DNA of 64,000 bases from CAVRXQ01 sp963838845 (GCA_963838845.1 CAWISR010000002.1:1033742-1097741), one strand, 5' to 3'. Shown: positions 36,462-45,073, counted from the first letter of the stretch. Numbers and translations are program-made. Notes: generated by a model not told the origin, from the sequence alone.

Positions 36462-36653
36462 ATGATGAGTACACATCGCCTCCTCCGATGGTTCCGTCTC
36501 TTCCTCCGCCTGGACCCATTCGCGGCCGAATGCGAATACGTCCACACACGCGACCCGGATTCGCCGGACGTTTACCGATGTACTCGTCGCGCGGGTCATC
36601 TCGGCGTTCACTTCACGAGGCGTCTCAATAAGCGAGATCTCGCCACGATGTAA
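36462..36653 (+). CDS. Small Cys/His-motif protein
   Basis: A 63-residue product from ATG 36462 with a basic helix (STHRLLRWFRLFLRLDPF) and then CEYVHTRDPDSPDVYRCTRR followed by AGHLGVHFTRR. The spaced Cys, Cys, His, His pattern could bind one zinc ion. Similar short C-x-n-C-x-n-GH-x-G-x-H modules occur in actinobacterial and phage hypothetical proteins. No ribosome site is obvious, so the start is uncertain. It is followed by the papain-like gene on the same strand after 92 bases. Confidence 0.45.
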   Translation: MMSTHRLLRWFRLFLRLDPFAAECEYVHTRDPDSPDVYRCTRRAGHLGVHFTRRLNKRDLATM

Positions 36654-36745
36654 CGGGTCCCCGTCCCAGCGGCATCGCCGCTGTTCTGAGGTGCCCCAAT
36701 TACGCTTGTAAAGAATCTCGTGAAGACGCCCGGTTCGAAGGCAGC

Positions 36746-37201
36746 ATGACGAGATTGCGGTTCGTCAAAGACGACGGGGGTCGAGCGGCCGCCGGTTTCA
36801 GGGGCGAAGCCGATGATTGTGTGACACGCTCAATCGCGATCGCGACCGGGGTTCCCTACGGGGATGTCTACGAGGATCTGAACGACCGCACGAAGAGATT
36901 GCGCCTCGCTGGCCATCACGTCGGAGCACGTACCGGTATTCCCCGCGAGGTGTATCAGAACTATCTGTTCGATCTCGGCTGGAACTGGCGTCCCAGAATG
37001 AAGATCGGCAGCGGATGCAAGGTGCATCTTCGTTCCGGCGAGCTCCCCGGAGGCCGTGTCATCGCCAGGTGCTCGGGCCACCTCGTCGCCGTCATCGACG
37101 GCGTCATCCACGACCTGAGCGACCCGAGTCGGGACGGGACACGATGCGTTTATGGATGGTTCGAACCAGGAACAGACGCCTGCGTCCCCGGAGAGACCTA
37201 A
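36746..37201 (+). CDS. Papain-like-fold small protein of unknown function
   Basis: A 151-residue protein with a conserved Cys near the N-terminus in GEADDCVTRSIAIATGVPYG, a central GWNWRPRMKIGSGCKVHL, and a later His in CSGHLVAVIDGVIHDLSD followed by an Asp-Pro-Ser-Arg motif. The Cys-on-helix then His-on-strand order is that of papain-like peptidases or transglutaminase relatives. I recall close hypothetical homologues in plasmids, phages and bacteria. No signal peptide is present. It could be a peptidase, amidase or acyltransferase of phage or toxin-antitoxin type; this is inference. Confidence 0.75.
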   Translation: MTRLRFVKDDGGRAAAGFRGEADDCVTRSIAIATGVPYGDVYEDLNDRTKRLRLAGHHVGARTGIPREVYQNYLFDLGWNWRPRMKIGSGCKVHLRSGELPGGRVIARCSGHLVAVIDGVIHDLSDPSRDGTRCVYGWFEPGTDACVPGET

Positions 37202-37342
37202 CCCTGACCGCTCGTTCTCGTCGCCAACTGTTCTCACAACGCAGGCCACGACATCGCTGCTCGCCGAACGCGTCGGGCGGATCGCGTCAATATTCGCCGA
37301 GGACGTTCGACCTCGGGTCGCACCTTACGGAGACACAGACGT

Positions 37343-37615
37343 TCAGACGCCAGTCGTGGGTGAACCTGCCATCGAGGTGACCCGCCTCAGAGGCGGAACG
37401 GTAGCCGGCGCTTGCTGTCGAGGTGGCAGCTCGAAGAGCAGCATGGCCGTCGCGTCAGCGACCTTGCGCACCGCTCGCTCGAATGCGTCGAGCGTGCGGC
37501 TCGATGTCTCCTGCACACCACTCACCTTCCGAACGTACTGTCGAGCGGCCGCCTCGATTTCTTCGGGTGTCGCCGCAGGTTGTAGTCCCCGCAGCGTCGT
37601 GATGTTTCGGCACAT
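37343..37615 (-). CDS. DUF2277 family protein
   Basis: A 90-residue protein starting at ATG 37615. The N-terminus CRNITTLRGLQPAATPEEIE and AAARQYVRKVSGVQETSS is the family's signature (CRNI..L....P.AT..E...AA.QYVRKVSG), followed by a helix (FERAVRKVADATAMLL). The family is small and functionally uncharacterised, with a helical fold. The longer frame upstream is a separate remnant. There is no clear ribosome site, so it may be leaderless or its start could differ by a few codons. Confidence 0.88.
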   Translation of the reverse strand: MCRNITTLRGLQPAATPEEIEAAARQYVRKVSGVQETSSRTLDAFERAVRKVADATAMLLFELPPRQQAPATVPPLRRVTSMAGSPTTGV

Positions 37616-37639
37616 AGACACGACTTTATGGGCGAACTT

Positions 37640-37861
37640 CCCGCACGTTGAGGGGGCCCCGAACACTCGGTGACCGCCAGCCCGAGGATGACACCGAACA
37701 CGGCATGAGGTCCGAAACCGGCCGGGCCGTCCGCGACCGAATGCGTCGAAGAAACCTTTTCCGCGGTCGGAATCGGGTAGGTGACCGAAGAGGTTCGCCC
37801 GGATGCCGAGGCCATATTGAATGAGGATCATCGCGATGGAGCCAAAGCACATTCCCTTCAA
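37640..37861 (-). pseudogene. Possible remnant of a small multi-pass membrane protein
   Basis: On the minus strand, MILIQYGLGIRANLFGHLPD in one frame is followed in the adjacent frame by VADGPAGFGPHAVFGVILGL. Together they resemble the first two helices of a small family of actinobacterial four-helix membrane proteins (helix, NLF/NLY, short loop, then HA..G helix). The reading is broken by a frameshift near 37735 and has no plausible C-terminal half. This is a tentative call from pattern alone. Confidence 0.3.
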
Positions 37862-37934
37862 GGAGCGAACTTGGCGTCGTTCCGCGTTCGCACGGCTGGG
37901 TTGGTGTTGCCCGCTTCGATCATCTTTCTGAGCC

Positions 37935-38747
37935 TTAGATCAGGCCGATCGAGATCGATTCTTCTGGTGCAACCACACGGGCGGCTTTGTTCAGCGGACT
38001 CAGTGTCATCACGGAATGACTCACCGATGAAGAAATCGTTTGCTCGATCGGAAAAGGCTGGCCCTTCGCCGGCACGAAGAGCCTGATCGTCTCCCTAACC
38101 GAATCCTCTGTCACGACGGACTCGAGCAACTTCACTTCCGTGCCATCCAGCTTCTGTTCACCGGAAAGAAGGCGAGGGGACGGCGTGTTGAGCTCCGAAG
38201 AGATCGACGAGACCGTCAGTCCAGCGGCGAGTCCCGAGAAGGCGGAGTTCGACGGGGGCACCAAGATCCAAGCGTCCGAGTATTTGCGCGCGAGCGCGGC
38301 CGTCAGTCCGTTGAAGTACTGGAGAGCAAAGGCGTCTGCACGAAAGTACACGACGTTTTTGACAAGTTCACACGTCTCTTCGCCAGCTCCTGTCTTCTCC
38401 TCAAATTTGATCGTCTGGCTACCAGAGTCCGCTCCGGCATTGGTGTTGATCGTTACAGTCACCGTCGAGCCGCCTGAACCTTGTTCGGTTGAGCTGGTCC
38501 AATGAATTGCGGGTTGGCGAGATACTTGGGCCAAAGCAGACTTCAGCAACGTGCTCCCAGCCGTTTCGCTCGCGGGGGCTGTCCGGGTCGAGATCGGCAG
38601 TACACAGAGACAGGCGCCGAGTACGCCGATTGATCGAACAGGAGCAACCCACCGCCAAGGTGCCTGTTTGGATGCTCGGCGCCTTAGTCTCACGATCAAT
38701 TCATGCCGACCGGACGAGTGAATTGTCCCGCTGATGCGCGATCCCAA
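37935..38747 (-). CDS. Secreted protein, LprG/LppX-like fold suspected
   Basis: A protein of up to 270 residues. A hydrophobic segment follows a basic start (VRSIGVLGACLCVLPISTRT) and the mature part has a periodic beta pattern: SALAQVSRQPAIHWTSSTEQ, VYFRADAFALQYFNGLTAAL and AWILVPPSNSAFSGLAAGL. This resembles the actinobacterial LppX/LprG half-barrel of lipid-binding proteins. There is no clear lipobox, although a Cys lies in the hydrophobic segment. The real start may be nearer 38690 (VRLRRRASKQ). It overlaps the next gene by 47 bases if the longest frame is used. Confidence 0.65.
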   Translation of the reverse strand: MGSRISGTIHSSGRHELIVRLRRRASKQAPWRWVAPVRSIGVLGACLCVLPISTRTAPASETAGSTLLKSALAQVSRQPAIHWTSSTEQGSGGSTVTVTINTNAGADSGSQTIKFEEKTGAGEETCELVKNVVYFRADAFALQYFNGLTAALARKYSDAWILVPPSNSAFSGLAAGLTVSSISSELNTPSPRLLSGEQKLDGTEVKLLESVVTEDSVRETIRLFVPAKGQPFPIEQTISSSVSHSVMTLSPLNKAARVVAPEESISIGLI

Positions 38748-39048
38748 CGACGGGGGCGCGCTTCGACTGGAGCCAGTTACGGATCCGGGCGATCCGTCCC
38801 TTCAGCCCAGGTCTTTCCGCAGAAATCTGCGTCGCGAGCGAATCCGCCGCGGCATCCCCGAGAACACTCACGAGGAAAGTCGCGAGTTGACCGATTTCGG
38901 CGATCCCTAGCGGTGTCGTGGACACACACACCCCGTTCCGCCAATGGCTCACCACGATCGTGCGCCGCGAGGCGTGCCAGGAGAGCCGCAGACAACCTGA
39001 GCGACCTCTGGGATCCGGAATCTCCAAGTGAGTTCCGAGACTCGCCAC
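38701..39048 (-). CDS. Hypothetical protein
   Basis: A 115-residue protein with an N-terminal strand pair (CLRLSWHASRRTIVVSHWRN) and an amphipathic helix (GIAEIGQLATFLVSVLGDA). I recall similar short proteins in Actinobacteria with a Trp-His-x-x-x-Arg start and an Arg/Lys-rich tail, but no function. Start GTG 39048 is the first in this frame. Its C-terminus overlaps the N-terminus of the secreted protein frame, so one of the two starts is probably downstream. Confidence 0.5.
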   Translation of the reverse strand: MASLGTHLEIPDPRGRSGCLRLSWHASRRTIVVSHWRNGVCVSTTPLGIAEIGQLATFLVSVLGDAAADSLATQISAERPGLKGRIARIRNWLQSKRAPVVGIAHQRDNSLVRSA

Positions 39049-39189
39049 GCGTTAATCATCGTCCGCGACACGAGTCCGCGTCTACCGGGGCGGCTGCTCC
39101 CCCGTCGCACCTCGGCGACAGGTTCCCAGCCCGAGGTCATCGGCGGTCACCGAAGTCGATCGAGGATATCGACCACCAGGCAAGAACTC

Positions 39190-39605
39190 CTACTTCTTCC
39201 GTTTTGCGACGTTGAACGCGACAGCCGCGCGGATCAGCGCTTTGAACGCAACCTCGTCAATCACGTCCTCTTCGTGAATGTCAATAGCCCGGCGCGTCTT
39301 TCCTTCGAGGCTCGAATTGAAGAGATGAGCGGGATCGGTCAGCGCTGCCCCTGAAAGAAGGTCAGCTTTACCGCCTTTTTGTAGGACTCGCCCGTACAGA
39401 TACCCCCGTCGTGGTACCAAACCGGAATTCCCGGGGAAGATGGCTTCACCCACTTCCATTCCTCGACGACGTCGGGGTCCGCCTCTTGGATGAGCTCGCG
39501 CACCCGTTTCAGCACCGGACCTCGCCAATCGGCGAGTTCGCGAATGCGCTGGTCGAACATCTTCGAGGAAGAGCCAAGATTTCGGGAGCTATTTTTTGTT
39601 GGCAC
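39190..39605 (-). pseudogene. DUF1801 domain protein, frameshifted
   Basis: The first frame gives KMFDQRIRELADWRGPVLKR, VRELIQEADPDVVEEWKWVK and YHDGGICTGESYKKAVKLTF, a good DUF1801/YdhG-like start. At FFQG it ends; the adjacent frame continues AALTDPAHLFNSSLEGKTRR and AIDIHEEDVIDEVAFKALIR to the end. Inserting one base in the four-C run at 39348-39351 restores a single protein of about 138 residues. The family includes iron-chaperone-like proteins of the frataxin fold. The function here is unknown. Confidence 0.8.
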
Positions 39606-39847
39606 GGATCATCCCCTAAATGTCACGGCACCCTGTATGTCCCGCCCTGGGGCTGCATTTCTGGAAGATATCCCGTCGCGGCGCCGACTTTCCGTCTCTA
39701 GTGCGTCTCACCCGCGTTCACGGGACCCCAGCCACGGGACCATGTCGCGCAAAATCACGCGACAAGGAGGTGGAGTGCGTTTGGGCTCTCGAACGGATCG
39801 GTGGCGAAACTGCCAGGGCGCATACGGAAGTTGACGTCAAGCACGAG

Positions 39848-40267
39848 ATGACGGAAAACGACGAGTTCGGATCGCATAAAACGCACGCGACGCGTTCGGT
39901 CGCGATAGTTCGGGTGTACAAAGATCCGGGTCGCGGACGCAGCGAACTGCGGATCCTTGTTGACCGGTTGTAGCCCCGCGGGATCGCCAAAGACATCCTC
40001 GACTACGACGAATGGGCAAAAGACCTCACCTCAAGCGCCGACTTGGGTCGATGGCATGGACACGACCCTGCGCGCTTCACAGAGTTCGAACGTCGCCACC
40101 GAAGAGAATTCGCTCAGTTCGCGCAGGCAAAACAAACGCTGCGCCGACTGCGGAGCGCCGCCCAGCTTCGCAATCTCACCCTTTTGACCGCGACCCGAGG
40201 CATCGACCACTCGGCCGCCGCAGTGTTGCAGGTGGTGCTTGAACGCCGTCCTACCGGACGCGGGTAA
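39848..40267 (+). pseudogene. DUF488 family protein interrupted by an amber codon
   Basis: From ATG 39848 one frame runs VAIVRVYKDPGRGRSELRIL then VDRL, a TAG at 39971-39973, and continues without any indel as PRGIAKDILDYDEWAKDLTS, GRWHGHDPARFTEFERRHRR, and LRNLTLLTATRGIDHSAAAV. The DUF488 family motif is VDRLWPRG...EWAKDLAPS, so the TAG stands exactly where a Trp (TGG) is expected: a single G-to-A change. The full product would be about 139 residues. Readthrough or a sequencing error is also possible. The role of DUF488 is unknown. Confidence 0.88.
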
Positions 40268-40308
40268 TTGGGGTGAGTTGGCGCGACGTGCGACGTGTTT
40301 CTGAACAT

Positions 40309-40539
40309 TCATGCTGCATGGAGATTTGAAGACCTGTAGCGGCGAACCGCGAGCCCTGACCAAATCACTTCGACGACACCGAATGGCCAAGCGCCCGAGA
40401 GAAATCCGTACGCGCTTGACAGCAGACACCCCGCGACGAAGCCGAGAACGAACACCCGATGTCGGACTTCAAGCGCGTACATCACCATCATGAACGTGAG
40501 AGCGCAGACTCCATATATCGTTATCGCTAGCGACGTCAT
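40309..40539 (-). CDS. Small membrane protein
   Basis: A 76-residue protein with two or three hydrophobic helices: LAITIYGVCALTFMMVMYAL, HRVFVLGFVAGCLLSSAYGF and GVVEVIWSGLAVRRY. The segment AWPFGVVEVIWSGLA is conserved in many short bacterial membrane proteins. The N-terminal ATG 40539 is plausible. No partner is evident nearby. The function is unknown. Confidence 0.65.
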   Translation of the reverse strand: MTSLAITIYGVCALTFMMVMYALEVRHRVFVLGFVAGCLLSSAYGFLSGAWPFGVVEVIWSGLAVRRYRSSNLHAA

Positions 40540-40793
40540 CAGCTGACGAATGTGGTTGGGCGCGAAGGCTCTTCAGACGACGCCATAACTGACCTCCACA
40601 CGCGAGTTGAGCGACGGGTCGGAGTCCTCGTCTCGCGAAAGGCTCGCGCGGATTTGGTTGGCGCCTCCAGCGCGCCGACGTTGGTGTCCCGCACGGGCAT
40701 CTGTTCACTCGATTGGCGCATGTCAGTCCACGACAGGCTGGCTTCCGTCAGCGAGCCATATCGCGGCGGCCTCGCCCGAGGTTCCGGGCGGCG

Positions 40794-41156
40794 TTAGCTC
40801 GGCTTGGCGTAGTTGGCCATGCCGGCGAAGTCAACGAAGACAAACGGCTCGTTCCCTACAGTCCAGCCGTCGTGTCCGGGAGGTATCGAGACGATCTCTC
40901 CCGGTCCGACCTCCAACTCGGAACCATCGTCCATGCGAACCACGCTTCGTCCCGAAACGACGTAGCCAACGTGGGCAGCCTGGCAACTGTCAGTTCCGGC
41001 AAGCGGCCGGACATGCTCCGACCACTTCCAGCCGGGCTCGAACGTGGCCCGTCCCACGACGCCTCCACTGATGTTGACGAGCTCGACCTGTCCCTTGTCC
41101 ACGAACGGACGGGTCTCATCGGGTGCATCGAAGCTCTTGTGCTCGGGTCCCGCCAT
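40794..41156 (-). CDS. Cupin domain protein
   Basis: A 120-residue single cupin. The two motifs are present as PGWKWSEHVRPLAGTDSCQA, HVGYVVSGRSVVRMDDGSEL and VGPGEIVSIPPGHDGWTVGN, with His residues placed for metal binding. The protein is cytoplasmic. Cupins of this type bind small molecules or act as dioxygenases or regulators, so the role is open. The gene is alone on the minus strand. Confidence 0.9.
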   Translation of the reverse strand: MAGPEHKSFDAPDETRPFVDKGQVELVNISGGVVGRATFEPGWKWSEHVRPLAGTDSCQAAHVGYVVSGRSVVRMDDGSELEVGPGEIVSIPPGHDGWTVGNEPFVFVDFAGMANYAKPS

Positions 41157-41413
41157 CTCGACCCCCTTGGCTGATCAGATGAATCTCTCAGCCTTCTAGT
41201 CCGCTCGATGGCCGGCCGCAAAACCGAGGCATCTCGGATTTGACTCTGGTTTCGCGTTCAACAGCATCACGTAGACGCGAGGTGGCATGTCGACAAAGCG
41301 CGTCAGCTTTCCCTACCTGTCCCGATTCGTCGAGATCCATGACGTCGCGATATCTAGCGATGCGCATCGAAGGGGGGTGTTCAACCATGAGTAAGGAGTA
41401 CTTGCGCCGCGGT

Positions 41414-42157
41414 TCAGCCGGTGCCGGCCTCCTCGTCTGCAACCGTCCCGCCCTGCTCTGCGGGGACCTCGCTCCCGTCCGCGCCGGAGTTCACCAGCTC
41501 TCCCGCCTCTTTGAAGGCCGTATCGAATGCCTCCGCGGAGCTGGACATCGCTTCGTCGAACTCCGACGACGCCTGCCGCAATTGATCCGCGCGCCGGCGG
41601 GAGGCATCCGATACGGCGACCTCGTACGCGTTGACGGCGTCGCGCAGCTCGGACGCCCGTTGCACTCCCGCGCGGTATATCGACTCAGCGCGCGCCGCGC
41701 CGGCTCGCTTAATCGCCTCAGCGCGCTCTGTCGCGCTCACCGACGCTGCCTCCGCCGCCCTAAGCGCTTCCTCGTGCGCCAACCGAGCGGACGCGAGCTC
41801 TTGCTGGTACGCCTCTTCGACCTCGCGCGCCGCCACGACTTCGGCGCGTTCCAGCGCGTTGCTATAGCTCTCTTCGGCTGCCTTGGCTGCAGTGGCTCGC
41901 GTCTTTTCGGCGTCGCGCAGCTGCTCGTCGTGGACCAGGGTGAGTTGCTTCAGCGCCTCGGCGCGCATGAGGGATGCGCCCCGGATCCGTTCCGCTCGGG
42001 CGATCGTCGCCTTGCGGACGAGGTCGGCTTGGGCCAGCTCGGCCCGCGCGACTTCGCCGGTGGCGAGGAGCGCTTCGTCTCGCGCGTGCTCGGCAGCACG
42101 CATCGCGTCGTCTTCGGCATGGCGACCGGTCTCGATCGGGATGACGTTCCTCGTCAC
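41414..42157 (-). CDS. Ala/Glu-rich coiled-coil protein
   Basis: A 247-residue protein from GTG 42157, which has AGGAGG eight bases upstream. Almost the whole length is an uninterrupted helix with heptad spacing (HARDEALLATGEVARAELAQ, ATIARAERIRGASLMRAEAL, RAEAIKRAGAARAESIYRAG). The C-terminus is acidic and Gly/Ser rich. The upstream extension to 42481 has no such composition. It has no recognisable domain. It resembles long stalk or scaffold proteins. The role is unknown. Confidence 0.7.
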   Translation of the reverse strand: MTRNVIPIETGRHAEDDAMRAAEHARDEALLATGEVARAELAQADLVRKATIARAERIRGASLMRAEALKQLTLVHDEQLRDAEKTRATAAKAAEESYSNALERAEVVAAREVEEAYQQELASARLAHEEALRAAEAASVSATERAEAIKRAGAARAESIYRAGVQRASELRDAVNAYEVAVSDASRRRADQLRQASSEFDEAMSSSAEAFDTAFKEAGELVNSGADGSEVPAEQGGTVADEEAGTG

Positions 42158-42600
42158 GATGCGGCCCTCCTTTGATGGCGGGGTTCCATCTGACCGCCGA
42201 ACCAGGGGCGTTGCAAGCCGCGCGGGAGATTCCCAACGCCGTCCGCCGCTGAGCAATTCGAGAGTTAGCCCGTCTTGGTCAAGTCGTAGCGCGATCGGAC
42301 CAGCCGAACGACTGACGACATTGGTCCTTGGCCCGCGACCTCGTCGCATTCGCCTAGCCCGTCCACGGTCCGCGATTCGCCGGGTCCTGAAAAAAAGGAC
42401 ATATGCCTGTGCGCGAAGTTGCGGTTGGCTACCACCTCTGAATCCGATGTCACGGACGACCCAAATGGTTCCGGCCTGCAAACTCGCAAACTGACTCGGC
42501 GCGACGCGTCGGTGTCATTTCACGTTGGTCGCGAAACCTGGCACCATGAGTGCAAAGGGACTGCTTGCAAGGAAAGAGGCTCATCCGAAGGAGGACCGCA
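42158..42600. other. Intergenic region without a recognised gene
   Basis: About 440 bases between a minus-strand coiled-coil gene and a plus-strand secreted gene. Frames here are shadows or low-quality. The last bases hold the AAGGAGG ribosome site for the gene at 42601. A run of six A near 42391 is the only other notable feature. Confidence 0.4.
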
Positions 42601-43191
42601 ATGACACTCCAGGCTCGAGCGGAAAAGGGCACACGAGAGGTCGAGATTTCGACCTTTCAACATGGGCGCCGCCTTCCGATCGGCCTCGGCGCGATCGCGT
42701 TCCTCGCTGCTGTTGGCCTTGTGGGCGCGCCGAGCTTGGCTCAGGCTTCGGCGATCTCGCCCCAGGCCTTTTGCGCGAAGATCCCCGTCGCGACCGTGTC
42801 CTCGCTCTTTGGCGAGAAGATCACGCTGCTCGGTGCTTCGGCCGAAATCGTGGGTAACGACGTCTGCGAATTCGCCAAGATCGTGAGCGGGTCAGTGAGC
42901 GGAGTGACCCTGAATTACGACTACAAGGGATCCGGAACCGTGTCGTCGAACGTCGCCGCTTTGAAGAAGGAGAAAGGGGTCAGCGGCCTCGTTCTCAAGA
43001 CCCACGCGTCCATCGGTGGCACTACGTACTCCTTCACCGACACGTTCTCGGACACCACGCTGGGAATCAAGATCCACGAGTCAGGAATGGTCTCCTACAA
43101 CGGCTCGAACCACTACGGGCTCGTCGTGACGAAGGTGCTTCCGACCTCGACGTTGGCGAAGATACTCGCCTTGGCAGTGAAGGCCGCGTAG
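42601..43191 (+). CDS. Secreted protein of unknown function
   Basis: A 196-residue protein from ATG 42601, which has AAGGAGG six bases upstream. The signal segment is IGLGAIAFLAAVGLVGAPSL ending in AQASA, a good peptidase I site. The mature part opens with QAFCAKIPVATVSSLFGEKI and has a second Cys in NDVCEFAKIV, followed by Gly/Ser/Thr-rich strands. It resembles actinobacterial DUF3558-like or PknH-sensor-like extracellular modules in which two Cys stabilise the fold, but this is only a resemblance. Confidence 0.8.
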   Translation: MTLQARAEKGTREVEISTFQHGRRLPIGLGAIAFLAAVGLVGAPSLAQASAISPQAFCAKIPVATVSSLFGEKITLLGASAEIVGNDVCEFAKIVSGSVSGVTLNYDYKGSGTVSSNVAALKKEKGVSGLVLKTHASIGGTTYSFTDTFSDTTLGIKIHESGMVSYNGSNHYGLVVTKVLPTSTLAKILALAVKAA

Positions 43192-43346
43192 ACAGCGTCG
43201 CCACATTGCCGAAGTGCTGCGCCCGAGAGTTCGGCGGCTCGCGATGCGTGTCATAGTCGACCAGGCGAGTCAGCGTCTCCCGGCTCTGCCGATTGCGTGG
43301 GAGGCAAATGACTCTCCGGTGATGGCCCGACCGAGTGCGACGGGTT

Positions 43347-43365
43347 GTAACCGCCGCGCAACCGC
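43347..43365 (+). promoter_or_regulatory. Direct-repeat element upstream of lipoprotein A
   Basis: gtaaccgccgcgcaaccgc contains two aaccgc hexamers whose starts are 11 bases apart. It lies 58 bases before the lipoprotein ATG at 43423. A nearly identical element (two mismatches in 19) precedes the paralogue at 62699. An 11-base spacing is typical of OmpR-family activator sites; that link is inference. Confidence 0.4.
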
Positions 43366-43422
43366 CTGTTCAGCACAATGATCGCAAGACGTTGTTTTCG
43401 ATAAGGACGGGAGCGAGAAATC

Positions 43423-43983
43423 ATGCCCTCGCGACTTCGGCGAGTCCTCCTGACGTCGTTCGGCCTCGGAGCAGTTGCGTTGTTGTTCGCGGCCTGCGGG
43501 GGCGGGGCAGGTCCGGGCGTGGCGAGCATCGGATCGACGACGACCACCACCATCGCACTCGGCTCGGCAAACCCGTCGCCTTTCGCGGGGATCAACCAGG
43601 AGTACGACTACATGCTCTCGTATGCCGAGTGCATGCGCACCCACGGCGTGCCGACCTTCCCCGACCCAGTAAGGAGCAGCCGCGGCGTTAGCTTCAACCC
43701 GCAGGCCGATTCCAACTCACCGCAGTTCTCATCGGCGAACAATTCCTGCAAGCACGTCCTGCCGGACAACGGCGGGATGCCGACCGCCTCCCAGATCGCC
43801 GCTGAAACGACCAAGCTGTTGGAGTGGGCGCATTGCATGCGCAGCCACGGTCTGCCGAACTTCCCCGACCCGAAGATCATCTCGAATAGCCATCAATTCG
43901 GAATCCAGCTGCAAGGGAATCCGAATTCGACCCAATTCCGGGCGGCACAGAGGGCCTGCGGCGACGCGTTTGGAGGCGGCTGA
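43423..43983 (+). CDS. Lipoprotein with duplicated C-x3-HG-x-P-x2-PDP motif (copy A)
   Basis: A 186-residue lipoprotein. The lipobox is ALLFAACGGG with the acylated Cys. A Thr-rich linker is followed by two homologous halves, each starting with a Cys-Met-Arg-x-His-Gly-x-Pro motif: YAECMRTHGVPTFPDP and WAHCMRSHGLPNFPDP. Each half ends with a second Cys (NNSCKHVLPD and QRACGDAFGG). The pattern suggests a disulphide or metal/heme-like site, but no C-x2-C-H heme motif is present. Two paralogues occur in the window (51907-52482 and 62699-63271). The function is unknown. Confidence 0.85.
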   Translation: MPSRLRRVLLTSFGLGAVALLFAACGGGAGPGVASIGSTTTTTIALGSANPSPFAGINQEYDYMLSYAECMRTHGVPTFPDPVRSSRGVSFNPQADSNSPQFSSANNSCKHVLPDNGGMPTASQIAAETTKLLEWAHCMRSHGLPNFPDPKIISNSHQFGIQLQGNPNSTQFRAAQRACGDAFGGG

Positions 43984-44182
43984 GGAGTCTTGGCCACAAG
44001 CTCAGCTGTTCCCAGAGGTGAAGCTCGTTGGCAGCGCGAGCGTCCGGCAGAATCCGCTTCCCCTCACTTATTGGTCCGCAGCCACGGTTGCTGTCGTCCA
44101 TATGCGGGTTTCGACCGATCCCCAAATCGGCTCATGCAAAGATCAGCTTGACGCTTGGCCCGGGAAAGACGGAGGTCCTCAC

Positions 44183-44566
44183 ATGCCGTTGTCACCGAGT
44201 GGCATCTATGCGATCACGCTTTTTGTTGAAGATCTCGATGAAGCCAAGCGCTTCTATCAAAACGTCTTCGGACTCCCAGTTCACTTCGAAAATCCGGACT
44301 CAGTCGTTTTTCGCTTCGGTGACACGCTCATCAACTTGTTGAAGATCTCTGAGGCACCAGGGCTGATCGCTCCCGCGGCGGTCGCTGACCGCAGTGCCGG
44401 ATCTCGCTTCCAGTTCACGATCGGGGTGGAAGATGTCGACGCGACGTGCGCGGAACTCGCGACCAAAGGGGTGCGGTTTTTGAACGGCCCGCTGGATCGG
44501 CCGTGGGGCGTGAGAACTGCCAGCTTCATGGATCCCGGCGGACATATTTGGGAAATCGCTCACTAG
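44183..44566 (+). CDS. VOC-family (glyoxalase/bleomycin-resistance-like) protein
   Basis: A 127-residue protein from ATG 44183 behind GGAGG (spacing eight). It has two beta-alpha-beta-beta-beta modules: ITLFVEDLDEAKRFYQNVFG, LPVHFENPDSVVFRFGDTL, and ASFMDPGGHIWEIAH, the last with the Glu/His used for metal binding in the fold. VOC proteins range from lyases to drug-binding proteins, so substrate is open. The longer frame upstream (from 43970) overlaps the lipoprotein and is not supported. Confidence 0.92.
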   Translation: MPLSPSGIYAITLFVEDLDEAKRFYQNVFGLPVHFENPDSVVFRFGDTLINLLKISEAPGLIAPAAVADRSAGSRFQFTIGVEDVDATCAELATKGVRFLNGPLDRPWGVRTASFMDPGGHIWEIAH

Positions 44567-44656
44567 CGATCCGGCATCATTCATCGCGGTCCCGACCGGG
44601 CTTGATTTCTGACATGTGCGGGCCGGGCCGTGGATTGCGATACGGCGAACGCGGGG

Positions 44657-45073
44657 CTATCCAGAGATGAAGTCGAGGATGTCCTTGTCGAGTTCTTCTT
44701 GGTAAGAACCGTAGATGCCGTGCGGGGCGCCAGGATAAACCCTCAATGTTCCCCGTTTGACGAGCTTGATCGACTTCTCGGCGGCGTCGGCGATGGGGAC
44801 GATCTGATCGTCGTCGCCCTGCGCAATCAGCATCGGCGCATCGATCGCCTTCAGGTCTTCCGTCTGATCCGTGTCAGAGAACGCCTTCACGCAGTCGTAA
44901 GCAGCAGCCAGGTTCACGAGCATGCCTTGGCGCCAGAAATCGTCCCTTGCTCCCTGCGACACACTCGATCCCTCGCGATTCGCGCCGAAGAACGGCTCCG
45001 AGAGATCCTTATAGAACTGTGACCGGTCCTTCAGGAGGTTCTGGCGGATTCCGTCAAACACAGTGGTGGGCAT
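44657..45073 (-). pseudogene. Truncated haloperoxidase-type alpha/beta hydrolase (C-terminal half)
   Basis: The 138-residue frame matches only the C-terminal half of non-heme haloperoxidases: VFDGIRQNLLKDRSQFYKDL, SEPFFGANREGSSVSQGARD, the acid Asp region MLIAQGDDDQIVPIADAAEK, and the catalytic His in VYPGAPHGIYG. The first half, with the HGW oxyanion loop and the nucleophile elbow GxSxGG, is absent upstream. Hence it is a 5' truncated gene. The sequence upstream (45074-45255) shows no remnant of the missing half. Confidence 0.8.

Noticed and set aside
40552..40797. 81-residue plus-strand frame
   Set aside because: Low-quality composition and no start signal; convergent overlap with the cupin gene.
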